Below are positions 8,972-17,938 of a stretch of 64,000 bases of DNA, piece after piece. The notes beneath the pieces were generated by a model. That model was not told the DNA's origin, searched no databases, and saw nothing but the letters and a program-made list of their open reading frames with translations. Location of the stretch: NCBI RefSeq assembly GCF_036327475.1, contig NZ_CP132913.1, positions 496,001-560,000 on the forward strand, given 5' to 3'. The translations under genes and the position numbers were made by a program. The DNA is from G036327475 sp036327475. GTDB taxonomy: Bacteria > Pseudomonadota > Gammaproteobacteria > Enterobacterales > Enterobacteriaceae. The first letter of the stretch is position 1, and each line of letters opens with the position of its first letter.

Positions 8972-9234
8972 ACACTGCTACGCCGCAGGTCACCTGCGCA
9001 GGTAATGCTAGGGTTTAGCGCTCGCAGGATACCACCTGCCCGCCACGGGGTGTCTGTGGACTGTATTGCGCCCTGGCGCTTGAGGGGTCCTAGCGAATGC
9101 CGGGCGATGACGTCCGCACTGCCCGCGCCGACACGCTGAGACGCAAAAACCACTTACTACCTCTTGAATGATTTTGGATGAGGTAGCGCTGGGCGGTATC
9201 AGGGCTGCGTGCTGTACTTTGCACGTTCCACTTG

Positions 9235-9582
9235 TTACTGCGCATTGTCCGCTTGCGAATTGTATTTTACCGCTGTTTCTTTAATCAGCGGCTGCAGCTC
9301 GCCGCGCTGGTACATTTCAATGACGATGCCGCAGCCGCCGATAAGCTCGCCGTCCACCCACAGTTGTGGGAATGTCGGCCAGTTGGCGAATTTTGGCAGT
9401 TCAGCGCGAATATCCGGATTGGTTAGCACATCGACATAGGCGAAACGCTCACCGCAGGCGGACAACGCCTGTACCGCCTGAGCGGAAAAACCGCAGCCCG
9501 GCAATTTAGGCGAGCCCTTCATGTATAGAAGAATCGGATTGTCGGCAATTTGTTGCTGAATTTTTTTGATGATCGTGATCAT
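9235..9582 (-). CDS. grxD: Monothiol glutaredoxin Grx4
   Basis: Monothiol glutaredoxin that binds and transfers [2Fe-2S] clusters, with BolA-type partners, in the cytosol. 115 residues as in E. coli. The CGFS active site is at residues 30-33 within KGSPKLPGCGFSAQ and the glutathione-binding TFPQLWVDGELIGGC region is present. The usual aspartate after GGC is glycine here. Its retention goes with the intact suf operon further along. Confidence 0.95.
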   Translation of the reverse strand: MITIIKKIQQQIADNPILLYMKGSPKLPGCGFSAQAVQALSACGERFAYVDVLTNPDIRAELPKFANWPTFPQLWVDGELIGGCGIVIEMYQRGELQPLIKETAVKYNSQADNAQ

Positions 9583-9949
9583 TGTCTTGCTGCCTTAAGC
9601 CAGTAGCTGGCTTTTATTTATCATGCATCGGTCTGTAGACTGTTATTCTAACGATTCCGGGTGGAACATTTAAATGCTTTTTCACGTTAGCTCCCCAGGG
9701 CGGGCTTCGACCTCCTGGCTGTGGTAAAACGGGCGCGAACACCAGATTTGCCCTTGCGGCGATGACGATTTGCGACTAGAGCGTTTAACAGGCTGCAAAA
9801 CCATCGATTTTTACGGCTGCCCGCGTGCAAAATGTCATCGCGCATGTCATTACGTTTATTCACAATCTGTACAAATGCGTTAAAACCGCAAATAGCTTAA
9901 ATTCAACTGAGCCGTCATTTTACTCAACCTTGGGCCATAGAAGATAGCG

Positions 9950-10500
9950 TTTATCATGCGTTCATGTTTCGCGCTTTCGTGCTGCTGTTTACCCAGCTCT
10001 TTCTGGATAATCCCCAGTAAAATCTGCGAAACTCCGCAAGGGGGGCCGCGCGTAGCCACCGACATGCCCCGCCGACACAGCGTCAATCGCCAGCAAAATC
10101 GCTGCCGTAAAGGTTGGCAAAGCCCCATTACGTCTTCCCGCCAAAATGCATGCCTGACGCATAACCAGGCCGCCGGCAAAAGGGCTGAAGTAAAACCTAT
10201 GGATACCATCGCGCCAGCGCGCGAACCCGGACTACGGCCTATCGTTGTGGCGGCAAATCGTCGACCACCGGTTTCGATTGCAGCGGGTTGATTTACTAAG
10301 CCTATAAAACTTAATCCACGTACTGCGTACGAAATGTTCGGAAAAAGAGCGAGTTGGAAAGCGGCGATCTGGTCTTTTTCGCAACCGCGGTACGGCGAAT
10401 CATGTCGGGGTTTATCTGGGGAAATAGTAGTTTCATTCAGTTACTTCGCATCGGGCGTGACACCCTTATCAGCTACCTGCGCAAAGATTTTGGGCCCGGA
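9950..10500 (+). pseudogene. mepH: NlpC/P60 peptidoglycan endopeptidase remnant (MepH)
   Basis: Reading across frames gives TAYRCGGKSSTTGFDCSGLIY followed by a stop, AYKT, then SGDLVFFATAVRR and WGNSSFIQL. These match the MepH catalytic domain (YRWGGSSPRTGFDCSGLVYYAYK; NGDLVFF; VGNGKFIQ), including the catalytic cysteine in DCSGL. The N-terminal Lys-rich part is only vaguely traceable (9950-10200) and the last 25 residues are cut off at the junction with purR. Position next to grxD agrees with E. coli. Confidence 0.78.
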
Positions 10501-10504
10501 GCCC

Positions 10505-11260
10505 CTTTACCGTCTGGGCGTTCGGTCTGTTAGTCAACACCAGCGAATCCCCTATTTCGCTGAGATAATTGAATCCGTAGAACATCACTGTTTTTCCAAA
10601 AGCTATACCCTTATCCTGTGCAATTCCCACAATGAAACATCGAACAGCAGGGCTATTGACAAATGCTGGCGAAAAGTGGGTCGATGAGTTGATGGGGTGA
10701 TGTGCACCGAATACCACGAAGCCCTACTATTTGGAGGAATATCGCTACATTCCAAGGTGATGGATTAGGGTGATGTGTACAGCGATTTTACTGATACCAT
10801 CGTCTATAATACCTTTTCTGGCGGTTATGTGGCCACCCGCCATTTACTCGATCGCGACCACCAGGACATTGGCGCCATTCCGGCCAGCTGGTGTGCAACA
10901 CTCGCGGCGGGCACCGCCGCGGTTATCTTCAGGCGTTAAAGAGGCCGATATCCGCCCAACCAGGCCTAGATCGCTCAAGGTGATTTCTAGCCGGCTTCCA
11001 GTTATCGCGCCATGCAACATATTCTTGTCCAATCCCATCGTCCAAGCGCGATATTTTGCGACGACGATGAGATGGCAATAGGCGTATTGTGCGCCATCTA
11101 CTAGCATAGGCGCACATACTACAAGACATTTCACTGATAGGTTACGGATAATGTCAGACACTCGCGTTATTTCACTCCACGCTTACCACGGTGGATCAGC
11201 CCAAGGCCGTATTGGGAGAAGCCGCGTACAATTGAGATTTATTCTACCCTGGTGGAGCAC
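10505..11260 (+). pseudogene. purR: Purine repressor PurR, decayed
   Basis: LacI-family repressor of purine synthesis genes. Recognisable in order: LLVNTSESPYFAEIIESVEHHCFSKSYTLIL in two overlapping stretches, MCTEYHEALL, DFTDTIVYNTFSGGYVATRHLL, DDDEMAIGVLCA and TTVDQPKAVLGEAAYN, each in line with PurR but split by frameshifts and stops. The N-terminal DNA-binding domain is missing: the gene begins where mepH stops, so one deletion removed sodB, ydhP and the 5' end of purR. Confidence 0.85.
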
Positions 11261-11734
11261 TATTCAGTGACTGGTGACCTATACCCTAACCACCAATCTA
11301 GCGCCGTCGATGATGGGGCCCGTGTTTGCGGCTGTGTTGGCTGTTATACACGACGTTTTATGCGCTACGTGGCCGCGCCAATTCCCGCGATGCAGAAATG
11401 ATAATAACTAGGCGCACTAACTCTTTGAAGAATGTGACTGTTTAAGTTATTATTAACTTAGGCTATTCTATTTAGAGTTGTTTAAAGACGGATACAGGCT
11501 TATACTCAATTACGTCAATTATAACGAGTTGTTTATTCATTTTTCTTTATGGATGTGATGTTTACTCACGCATGCTTTTTGTGAAAAGCAACTGGTTTGA
11601 TAGCCATCTTGAGTTTTGATTCTGTTAATTTGTCGTATCAGACACCACGACTTATCGTGGATTCTTATAAAAGCTCGCAGGTAGTGCCTGGTTCTTCCTG
11701 ACGAGTATTTTAGAAGAAAGATGATGGAGAAGCT
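11261..11734. other. Non-coding gap before cfa
   Basis: E. coli has ydhB and ydhC between purR and cfa; neither is recognisable. 11400-11530 is AT-rich and probably contains the cfa promoters, which are growth-phase controlled in enterics; I could not assign boxes. Confidence 0.5.
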
Positions 11735-12886
11735 ATGAATTCCTCGTGTGTTGAAGACCTGAGCTTTCAGGATAACGCTTGGTATTGCATCGTCCATGAA
11801 TTACTCGCTAAAGCCGACATTGAAATTAATGGTTCCCGTCCATTCGATATTCGCGTTAACAACCCAAATTTTTTTAAGCGTGTACTACAGGACGGTTCAC
11901 TTGGTTTAGGTGAAAGTTATATGGACGGCTGGTGGGATTGCAAACGGCTGGATATGTTTTTTCAGCGTGTGTTACGCAGCGGACTAGAAAATAAGCTTCC
12001 ACATCATTTAAAAGATACCTTACGCATCGCCGCAGCGCGCCTAACTAATCTCCAATCGCGCAAAAGGGCCTGGATTGTCGGTAAAAAACATTACGATTTA
12101 GGCAATGACCTCTTCTCGCTCATGCTCGATCCGTATATGCAATATTCCTGCGGTTATTGGCCTCATGCCGCAAGTCTTGAGCAGGCCCAGAAAAATAAAC
12201 TGGAGATGATTTGCCAAAAACTGCAATTGCAGCCGGGGATGTCATTATTGGATGTCGGTTGCGGTTGGGGCGGTCTGGCGAATTATGCGGCACAACACTA
12301 TGGCGTTAAAGTCCACGGCCTCACCATCTCAGTCGAGCAGCACAAGCTGGCGCAAACGCGTTGCGTAGGGCAAGATGTCACGATTTTGTTGCAGGATTAT
12401 CGCGATCTAAATTTGCAGTTCGATCGCATTGTCTCGGTAGGGATGTTCGAGCACGTAGGGCCGAAAAACTACCCAACCTATTTCGATGTGGTGGCCCGTA
12501 ATTTGAAATCCGACGGCCTGTTTTTGCTACACACCATCGGCGCGAACCGGACCGATATGAATGTGGATCCGTGGATCAACAAATATATCTTCCCGAACGG
12601 CTGCTTGCCGTCTATACGGCATATTGCCGATGCAAGCCAGCCTCATTTCGTCATGGAAGACTGGCATAATTTCGGCGCGGATTATGATCGCACGCTCATG
12701 GCCTGGTATGAACGCTTCATCGCCGCCTGGCCGACGTTGCAGGACAATTATTCAGAACGTTTTTACCGCATGTTTGTTTACTACTTACAAGCCTGTGCAG
12801 GCGCGTTCCGCGCCCGCAATATCCAGCTATGGCAGATTCTGTTCAGCCCGCGGGGCGTCGAAGGCGGCCTGCGCGTCGCGCGGTAG
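11735..12886 (+). CDS. cfa: Cyclopropane-fatty-acid-phospholipid synthase
   Basis: Uses S-adenosylmethionine to add a methylene bridge to unsaturated acyl chains of membrane phospholipids, mainly on entry to stationary phase or acid stress. 383 residues against 382 in E. coli, colinear. The SAM-binding motif LLDVGCGWGGLANYA, the acyl-site region HYDLGNDLF and the SVGMFEHVGPKNY segment are present. Ends 23 bases from the convergent ribE. Intact. Confidence 0.97.
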   Translation: MNSSCVEDLSFQDNAWYCIVHELLAKADIEINGSRPFDIRVNNPNFFKRVLQDGSLGLGESYMDGWWDCKRLDMFFQRVLRSGLENKLPHHLKDTLRIAAARLTNLQSRKRAWIVGKKHYDLGNDLFSLMLDPYMQYSCGYWPHAASLEQAQKNKLEMICQKLQLQPGMSLLDVGCGWGGLANYAAQHYGVKVHGLTISVEQHKLAQTRCVGQDVTILLQDYRDLNLQFDRIVSVGMFEHVGPKNYPTYFDVVARNLKSDGLFLLHTIGANRTDMNVDPWINKYIFPNGCLPSIRHIADASQPHFVMEDWHNFGADYDRTLMAWYERFIAAWPTLQDNYSERFYRMFVYYLQACAGAFRARNIQLWQILFSPRGVEGGLRVAR

Positions 12887-12909
12887 CGTTGCGCCGCCGC
12901 CCATCTGAG

Positions 12910-13527
12910 TTAGACGCGCCCGCGCGCTGCAAAAACCCGCTCCACGGTATCAACAATCGCTTGCGTCTGTGGGTCGATTTCGATATTGACGCTATCGCCG
13001 AGTCGTTTCTTACCGACCGTGGTGCGCAGCAACGTTTCAGGAATTAAATATACGCAAAAACTGTCGCCCGTGACTTCGCCTACCGTCAGGCTAATACCGT
13101 CAACACCGATATAACCCTTATGCAGGATGTATTTCATCAGCGCCCTGTCCGGCAAGGAAAACCAAATTTGCCGATTGTGCTCTGAAGTCACGATTTTAGT
13201 TAATTTGGCGGTGCAAATAATATGCCCCGACATCAGATGACCGCCAACCTCCGCCTGTAGGGTCGCCGCCCGCTCCAGGTTGATCTTATCGCCGACCTTA
13301 AGTATGCCTAAGTTGGTCAGACGGAGCGTTTCTTTCATCAGATCGAAGCTGACCATGTCGCCCGCGATGCCGGTCACCGTCAGGCAACAGCCGTTATGGG
13401 CCACCGACGCACCGACGGTTAAACCAGGCAACAGCGCCGATGGCAGGCGGACGTGATGGGTACGAAAATGGTCTTTTTCCTCAATCTCGACAATGGGCGC
13501 GGTGGCCTGAACAATCCCCGTAAACAT
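12910..13527 (-). CDS. ribE: Riboflavin synthase
   Basis: Trimeric enzyme dismuting two 6,7-dimethyl-8-ribityllumazine molecules into riboflavin. 205 residues; E. coli has 213, the difference being a shorter non-conserved C-terminus. The N-terminal MFTGIVQ and the two repeated lumazine-binding folds (first with AHNGCCLTV, second with GVDGISLTVGEV) are intact. No FMN riboswitch is evident upstream. Riboflavin supply appears maintained. Confidence 0.96.
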   Translation of the reverse strand: MFTGIVQATAPIVEIEEKDHFRTHHVRLPSALLPGLTVGASVAHNGCCLTVTGIAGDMVSFDLMKETLRLTNLGILKVGDKINLERAATLQAEVGGHLMSGHIICTAKLTKIVTSEHNRQIWFSLPDRALMKYILHKGYIGVDGISLTVGEVTGDSFCVYLIPETLLRTTVGKKRLGDSVNIEIDPQTQAIVDTVERVFAARGRV

Positions 13528-13621
13528 GCGTTTTCCTCATCTGGCTACACCGAATAACTCGGCGCTCAGTTTGTCCCATAATTTGACGAATTCCAAATAC
13601 TGATGCGATACAATAGAGGCC

Positions 13622-14350
13622 ATGCCTATTATAAGGAAGCGCGTATCTTACTGGCTTTGCCCATCCCGGTAATTTTGCCCAAGTATTGCAAACGGCGATG
13701 GGGTCGTGGATACCATAATGTCCGGCTCAGTAAGTACCACTGATATGATCTGGTTGCCGGTCATTTTATTCGGCCACGACCTACTTGCTGGTGCTAACGC
13801 CGGTTATCGCACAGCTCAACGGCCCATAACGGCGAGGCCGGATAGTCCATCAGGTACGTCAGGGCTTCTAGCTGGCGCTGGTCATCATGGTGCTACTGTA
13901 TAATAGCCATCTTGTCATTGTGCTGTGAGACGCGTTGCTGGGCATCATCGCGGTAGCCAGCTACCAAACTGCCTTGAATTTCAGCTTGCTCATGTTTACG
14001 CTGCCGTTGTCTGTCGGCGTAGTGGTCACCATCCGCATCGGCTTTCGCCTGGGGGAAGCGGTATTGAGCAGGCGCGAGTCAGCACCAGGGTCAGGTTGAT
14101 GATATAGGAGTCACGCTGGCCTGTTGCACCGCCCTGCTTACCGGCCTGCTTCATGAGTGGATTACGCTCTTGTATCACCTTTGCCGCCTATTGGCTACTC
14201 AACCTACCATGTAGATACTGATAGATTGGCCGCGCCCGCCATGGGTCCTGGCGGTTTCTGGATTGGGTTTATTATCGGTCTGACTTCAGATGCCGTGTTG
14301 ATGATATGCCAGATGCACTAGCTCCAGCGACAATCCCCGCGCGCATTTTG
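13622..14350 (+). pseudogene. mdtK: MATE-family multidrug efflux pump MdtK, decayed
   Basis: Sodium-coupled drug exporter (NorM-type) in E. coli, divergent from ribE as here. N-terminal KEARILLAL, then in other frames VDTIMSGSVSTTDM, WLPVILFGHDLL, later YQTALNFSLLMFTLPLS, VVTIRIGFRLGEA and finally GPGGFWIGFIIGLTSDAVL. About a third of the gene in the middle is deleted and many stops and frameshifts remain. Confidence 0.88.
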
Positions 14351-14499
14351 CGTCTGGCGGCGCGTTGGTGGATATGACAGTCTTGATCGGTGAAAAGCCG
14401 GCTTAATTCCATTGTTGGCGTGCTGGGAAAATGTGTTTTGCTCTTGCAGGCCGCGATAGAGCCCGTTAATATTCGTCGCATAGGCAGCAGGCAACAGAT

Positions 14500-14568
14500 G
14501 CGCTCTTATTGGTTAGAGTACCGCCTTGAGATGGTGGGGTCGGTGGTTCGAGTCCATTAGAACACACC
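14500..14568 (+). pseudogene. tRNA-Val pseudogene (anticodon position reads GAG)
   Basis: A degenerate copy of the intact tRNA-Val that follows. TTGGTTAGAG of the D loop, an anticodon arm with CTTGAGATG in place of CTTGACATG, and the T arm GGTTCGAGTCC are recognisable. The acceptor stem and D stem are deleted or mismatched, so no cloverleaf forms. It corresponds to the first of two tandem tRNA-Val(GAC) genes in E. coli (valV/valW). Confidence 0.85.
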
Positions 14569-14577
14569 GTTCTTTGT

Positions 14578-14654
14578 GCGTCCGTAGCTCAGTTGGTTAG
14601 AGCACCACCTTGACATGGTGGGGGTCGGTGGTTCGAGTCCACTCGGACGCACCA
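14578..14654 (+). tRNA. tRNA-Val (GAC)
   Basis: Complete 77-base tRNA with encoded CCA: GCGTCCG pairs with CGGACGC in the acceptor stem, the anticodon loop is CTTGACATG with anticodon GAC, and the T loop is GGTTCGAGTCC. It decodes GUC and GUU. It is close to E. coli valV/valW in sequence and stands in the same place, between mdtK and pykF. Confidence 0.97.
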
Positions 14655-15079
14655 AATCTTACCGTTCCATTTTTACTGTACTCCTTTAAACCGCTACTGT
14701 TTCCGCAGCGATGATGTTGCGCTATGCTTCCTACGACCTCTCTTCAGCCAGCCTCTTCTGTGCTAGCATCGACGCCAGGTATTACCATGATGAGGGCAAA
14801 CAACGTGCACCAGCGCGTGACAAAACAGGTTTTGCTGATTGCGACGATCTGTGACAAAGATGATACAATCACGTTTTTTCAGTTTTTACTTTGTTTCCTG
14901 CCAATATCATATAAAACGTCGCTATTTCAATTGAAGGGTTGGTGTCGATTGATTTGTCCCAATGTCCATTTTCTTACGTTCCGAGCGTTGTTGCTTATTC
15001 TTAAAGATGGACATCAGGTCTAACAAGCGGCTTTTTCATCGCGGGCCTGGTCCGGCGATGCACCAGATTCGTTTTCGTT
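14655..15079. other. Leader region of the dead pykF
   Basis: About 425 bases without a gene. Readable plus-strand frames show no homology I recognise. The region should have held the pykF promoter and FruR (Cra) operator; I cannot point to a clear operator. Confidence 0.45.
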
Positions 15080-16349
15080 ATGAAAAACTAAAATTGTTTG
15101 TACCATCGGCCTGGAAAACTGAATAAAGAAGTACTGTCCAGCCTGCTCAACGCGGGGATGAACGTGATGCGTCTCAACTTCTCCCATGGCGACTATGAAA
15201 GCGCGGGCAACGCATCAAAAATCTGCGCGCGGTTCTGAAGAAAGCGGGTCAATAGGCCGTCATCCTGCTGGATATCAAAAGCCTCGAAATCCGCACCATG
15301 CAGCTTGTAAACGGCGCAGACGTTTCACTGCGCGCGGGCCAAGCCTTTACCTTATCACCGATCAGAGCGTGGTTGGCCACAGCGAGTGCGTGGCGGTTAC
15401 CTACCCCAGATTCACTCAGGATCTGGCTGTAGATAATGCCGTGCTGATGGATGACGGACTGTTGGGCATGGCCGTCCCCATAATAACGATCGGTTGTGCG
15501 GCTGACGAAAAGTCAACGTGGGTGAGCGGGTCGCTTACCGGCGTACCAAGGCGTGCCCAGACATTGCCCAGCCGCACTAGCGCTTTGCCGGCCAGAGTCA
15601 CCTAGGATGAGGTGGTGCAAGGTGGTGAACAATGGCGATCTCAGCGAGAATAAAGAGGGTCCAACCTGCCTGGCGTATCCATTGCCATACTAGCGCATGC
15701 GGAAAAAAGTGATCTGATTTTCGGCCGCGAACAAGAGAACATTTGCAGCAGCACGACGGCGAACATATCCAGAGCGCCTCTAAAATCGAAAACCAGGAAG
15801 GCTTGAACAATTTCAACGAATTATGGAAGCGTCTGACGGCATTATGGTTGCAAGAGGCGATCTCGGCGGTCGAAATTCCGGTGGAAGCATAACCGGGCGC
15901 GCAAGGTCCTCATTACTGCCGCCTAGGTACTCGACTCGATGATTGAAAACTGACGAGAGCGACAAAGGAGATATCCTCTGGAGGCCGTTACAATTATGGC
16001 CACCATTTTCCAGCGCACCGATCGTATGCGACCGAGCCGTATTGACGGTCAGCACGACAGCCGCAAATTGCGTATTATCGAAGCTCGTTCGCCGCGGTGT
16101 GGTGGAAACCGCGGCAAAAGTTGCGACCAGAAGGTGGGAAATCCGCCAAATCGGTACGTAAATATTTCACGCAAGCGGAAATCCTGGCGTTGACCACCAA
16201 TCTACTGACCACACGCCAGTTGCTGCTGAGTCAAGGGTTGCCTGTCAGTTAGTGGAAGAGATCGCGTCGACCGATGATTTTTACCGCGTTGGTAAAGCCA
16301 TGGCCTTAGAAACCGGCTGGGCGGCAAAAGGCGACATTATCGTCATGGT
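15080..16349 (+). pseudogene. pykF: Pyruvate kinase I, decayed
   Basis: Glycolytic enzyme making pyruvate and ATP from PEP. The ATG at 15080 is followed by a stop at codon 4. Further on the frames give NAGMNVMRLNFSHGDYES, DQSVVGHSECVAVTY, DDGLLGM, KIENQEGLNNFNE, ASDGIMVARGDLG and STDDFYRVGKAMALETG, all matching PykF in order, with many frameshifts and stops. Nearly full length, so decay is by small mutations rather than large deletion. The terminator behind it is intact. Confidence 0.92.
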
Positions 16350-16456
16350 ATTATGTTGTAAGCAGCGGGCGTGCCCGCTGAACCTTCTTAGCTGTCGTGG
16401 TGGCCGAGCCCTTTACGTTCATAAGCGGCGAACCTGCTGGCGTCAACAGCACCCAT

Positions 16457-16481
16457 GCTCCTGTCCAACAGGAGCCTTTTT
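16457..16481 (+). terminator. Rho-independent terminator of former pykF
   Basis: Perfect 8-bp stem GCTCCTGT/ACAGGAGC with a CCA loop followed by CTTTTT. It outlived its gene and may shield lpp from read-through. Confidence 0.9.
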
Positions 16482-16827
16482 GGTTCGTCGCCTGTATTAT
16501 TTTAAAAGCGTAATACTCATTAATTAACGGGCAGCTGTACAATACCGCATTGGTACTAGAATTGTATAAAAACTTTATCTCTAACCCTACTTCACCTCCA
16601 CCACCCAATCACCGACGCTTGGTGAGACAATAAAAGAATCCCGCCAAAGAAATAAAATAGGTAACGCGGTCAATTGCAATAGCACGTTTACAGCCGCCTC
16701 AACCGGAGAAATCTTGTCGCTGCGAGGCTTCGAGGGCGTTTTTAAGGGTGTTTTTTTAACCACTCCATAAAATAAGATGTTTCTTTGAGCAGTCGATCGA
16801 ATTTAATCGTTTTATTCGCAAAATTTA

Positions 16828-16857
16828 TTCTCATTCGAAAATAGTTTGTGTAATACT
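16828..16857 (+). promoter_or_regulatory. lpp promoter
   Basis: TTCTCA (-35, 16828-16833) and TAATACT (-10, 16851-16857) with a 17-base spacer. The arrangement and the following leader up to the GAGGG ribosome-binding site are almost base-for-base those of the strong E. coli lpp promoter. Confidence 0.85.
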
Positions 16858-16901
16858 TGTAACGCTACATGGAGATTAACTCAATCTAGAGGGTATTAAT
16901 A

Positions 16902-17138
16902 ATGAATCGTACTAAATTGGTTCTGGGCGCAGTAATTCTGGGTTCCACTCTACTGGCTGGCTGCTCGGGAAACGCTAAGATCGATCAGTTGTCCTCCGAC
17001 GTTCAGACTCTGAACGCCAAAGCTGACCAAATCAGCAACGACGTGAACGCTCTGCGCTCCGACGTGCAGGTTGCTAAAGACGACGCTGTCCGTGCCAACC
17101 AACGTCTTGACAACCAAGCCACCTCTTACCGTAAATAA
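16902..17138 (+). CDS. lpp: Major outer-membrane (Braun) lipoprotein
   Basis: Abundant trimeric lipoprotein tethering the outer membrane to peptidoglycan. 78 residues as in E. coli. Signal peptide of 20 residues with lipobox LAGC and lipidated Cys21; the mature part is a heptad-repeat coiled coil; the C-terminal lysine (YRK) that is joined to peptidoglycan is present. Ribosome-binding site GAGGG. Flanked by a strong promoter and a strong terminator, hence monocistronic. Confidence 0.98.
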   Translation: MNRTKLVLGAVILGSTLLAGCSGNAKIDQLSSDVQTLNAKADQISNDVNALRSDVQVAKDDAVRANQRLDNQATSYRK

Positions 17139-17158
17139 GAGTTCTGGTCTTGATTGAG

Positions 17159-17187
17159 AATGGCGCACGAGGTGCGCCATTTTTTTC
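17159..17187 (+). terminator. Rho-independent terminator of lpp
   Basis: 8-bp stem TGGCGCAC/GTGCGCCA with a 3-base loop followed by seven Ts (17180-17187). Confidence 0.93.
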
Positions 17188-17497
17188 TGATCAGCAAGCC
17201 AAGGGCTATGACCCCTGATAGCTTTAAGACCGAGTACATTGCATCGGCGATAGCGTTATGCCTGCAGCGAAGCTGGGAGTACGCGCCAGCAGACACTATT
17301 GTCTGCTGCAGGCCATCGGGCGTACCCTCTTCGCTCGACATGCCACTTGTTTTTCTGCATCATTCAAACAACAACAGATGCGCCACCGACTTACAGGTGG
17401 CGATACACTTCGCGAGGCCATAAGCTAGGAGCCGGCCGTTGACCACGCGCTGAGTTATGCTGGCCATGTCTGCATTTTCCAGCCGAGGCGCAAGCGG
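17188..17497. other. Gap lpp-sufE, no gene seen
   Basis: E. coli has ldtE (L,D-transpeptidase, ynhG) here; I find no convincing remnant. Short open frames on both strands show no homology I recognise. Confidence 0.45.
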
Positions 17498-17914
17498 TTA
17501 GGACTGCGCGGCGGCTTGGGCACGAATAACCCGCACCATGGCTTCCAGTCCCTGCGACCGGGACGGTGTCAGATACTGAGTGAGTGCCAGGCTGTCGAAA
17601 AAAGGCCGCACGTCATAGGTAACAATTTCCGCTGGCGTCATGCCCTGATAGAGAATAAACACCATCGCGATGAGGCCTTTAACAATCACGGCATCGCTGT
17701 CGCCGTACAGCTGGACATGGCCATTGTCATCAACCGCCATAACAATCCACACCTGGCTTTGACAGCCGGCGATGAGATGGTCCGTGGTGCGCATGCTCGC
17801 CGGCAGGGGCGGTAGATGGCCGCCAAGCTCGATAATATACAGATACTTCTCTTCCCAATTGCCGCCACGGGAAAAATTTCGCAACAATTTATCTTTATCA
17901 GGCAGATTAGCCAT
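17498..17914 (-). CDS. sufE: Cysteine desulfuration acceptor SufE
   Basis: Accepts persulfide sulfur from SufS and passes it to SufB. 138 residues from the ATG at 17914 (MANLPDKDKLL), the E. coli length; GGGAG lies about 10 bases upstream. The acceptor cysteine is in GCQSQVWIVM. Last gene of the suf operon. An in-frame ATG at 17938, directly after the sufS stop, would add 8 residues without homology. Confidence 0.95.
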   Translation of the reverse strand: MANLPDKDKLLRNFSRGGNWEEKYLYIIELGGHLPPLPASMRTTDHLIAGCQSQVWIVMAVDDNGHVQLYGDSDAVIVKGLIAMVFILYQGMTPAEIVTYDVRPFFDSLALTQYLTPSRSQGLEAMVRVIRAQAAAQS

Positions 17915-17938
17915 CGTTACTTGCTCCCTGTTTAACAA

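Noticed and set aside
9597..9619. Hairpin AAGCCAG-TA-GCTGGCTT with T-rich tail
   Set aside because: Looks like a plus-strand terminator, but no plus-strand gene ends there and it lies just upstream of the minus-strand grxD; kept out as unsupported.
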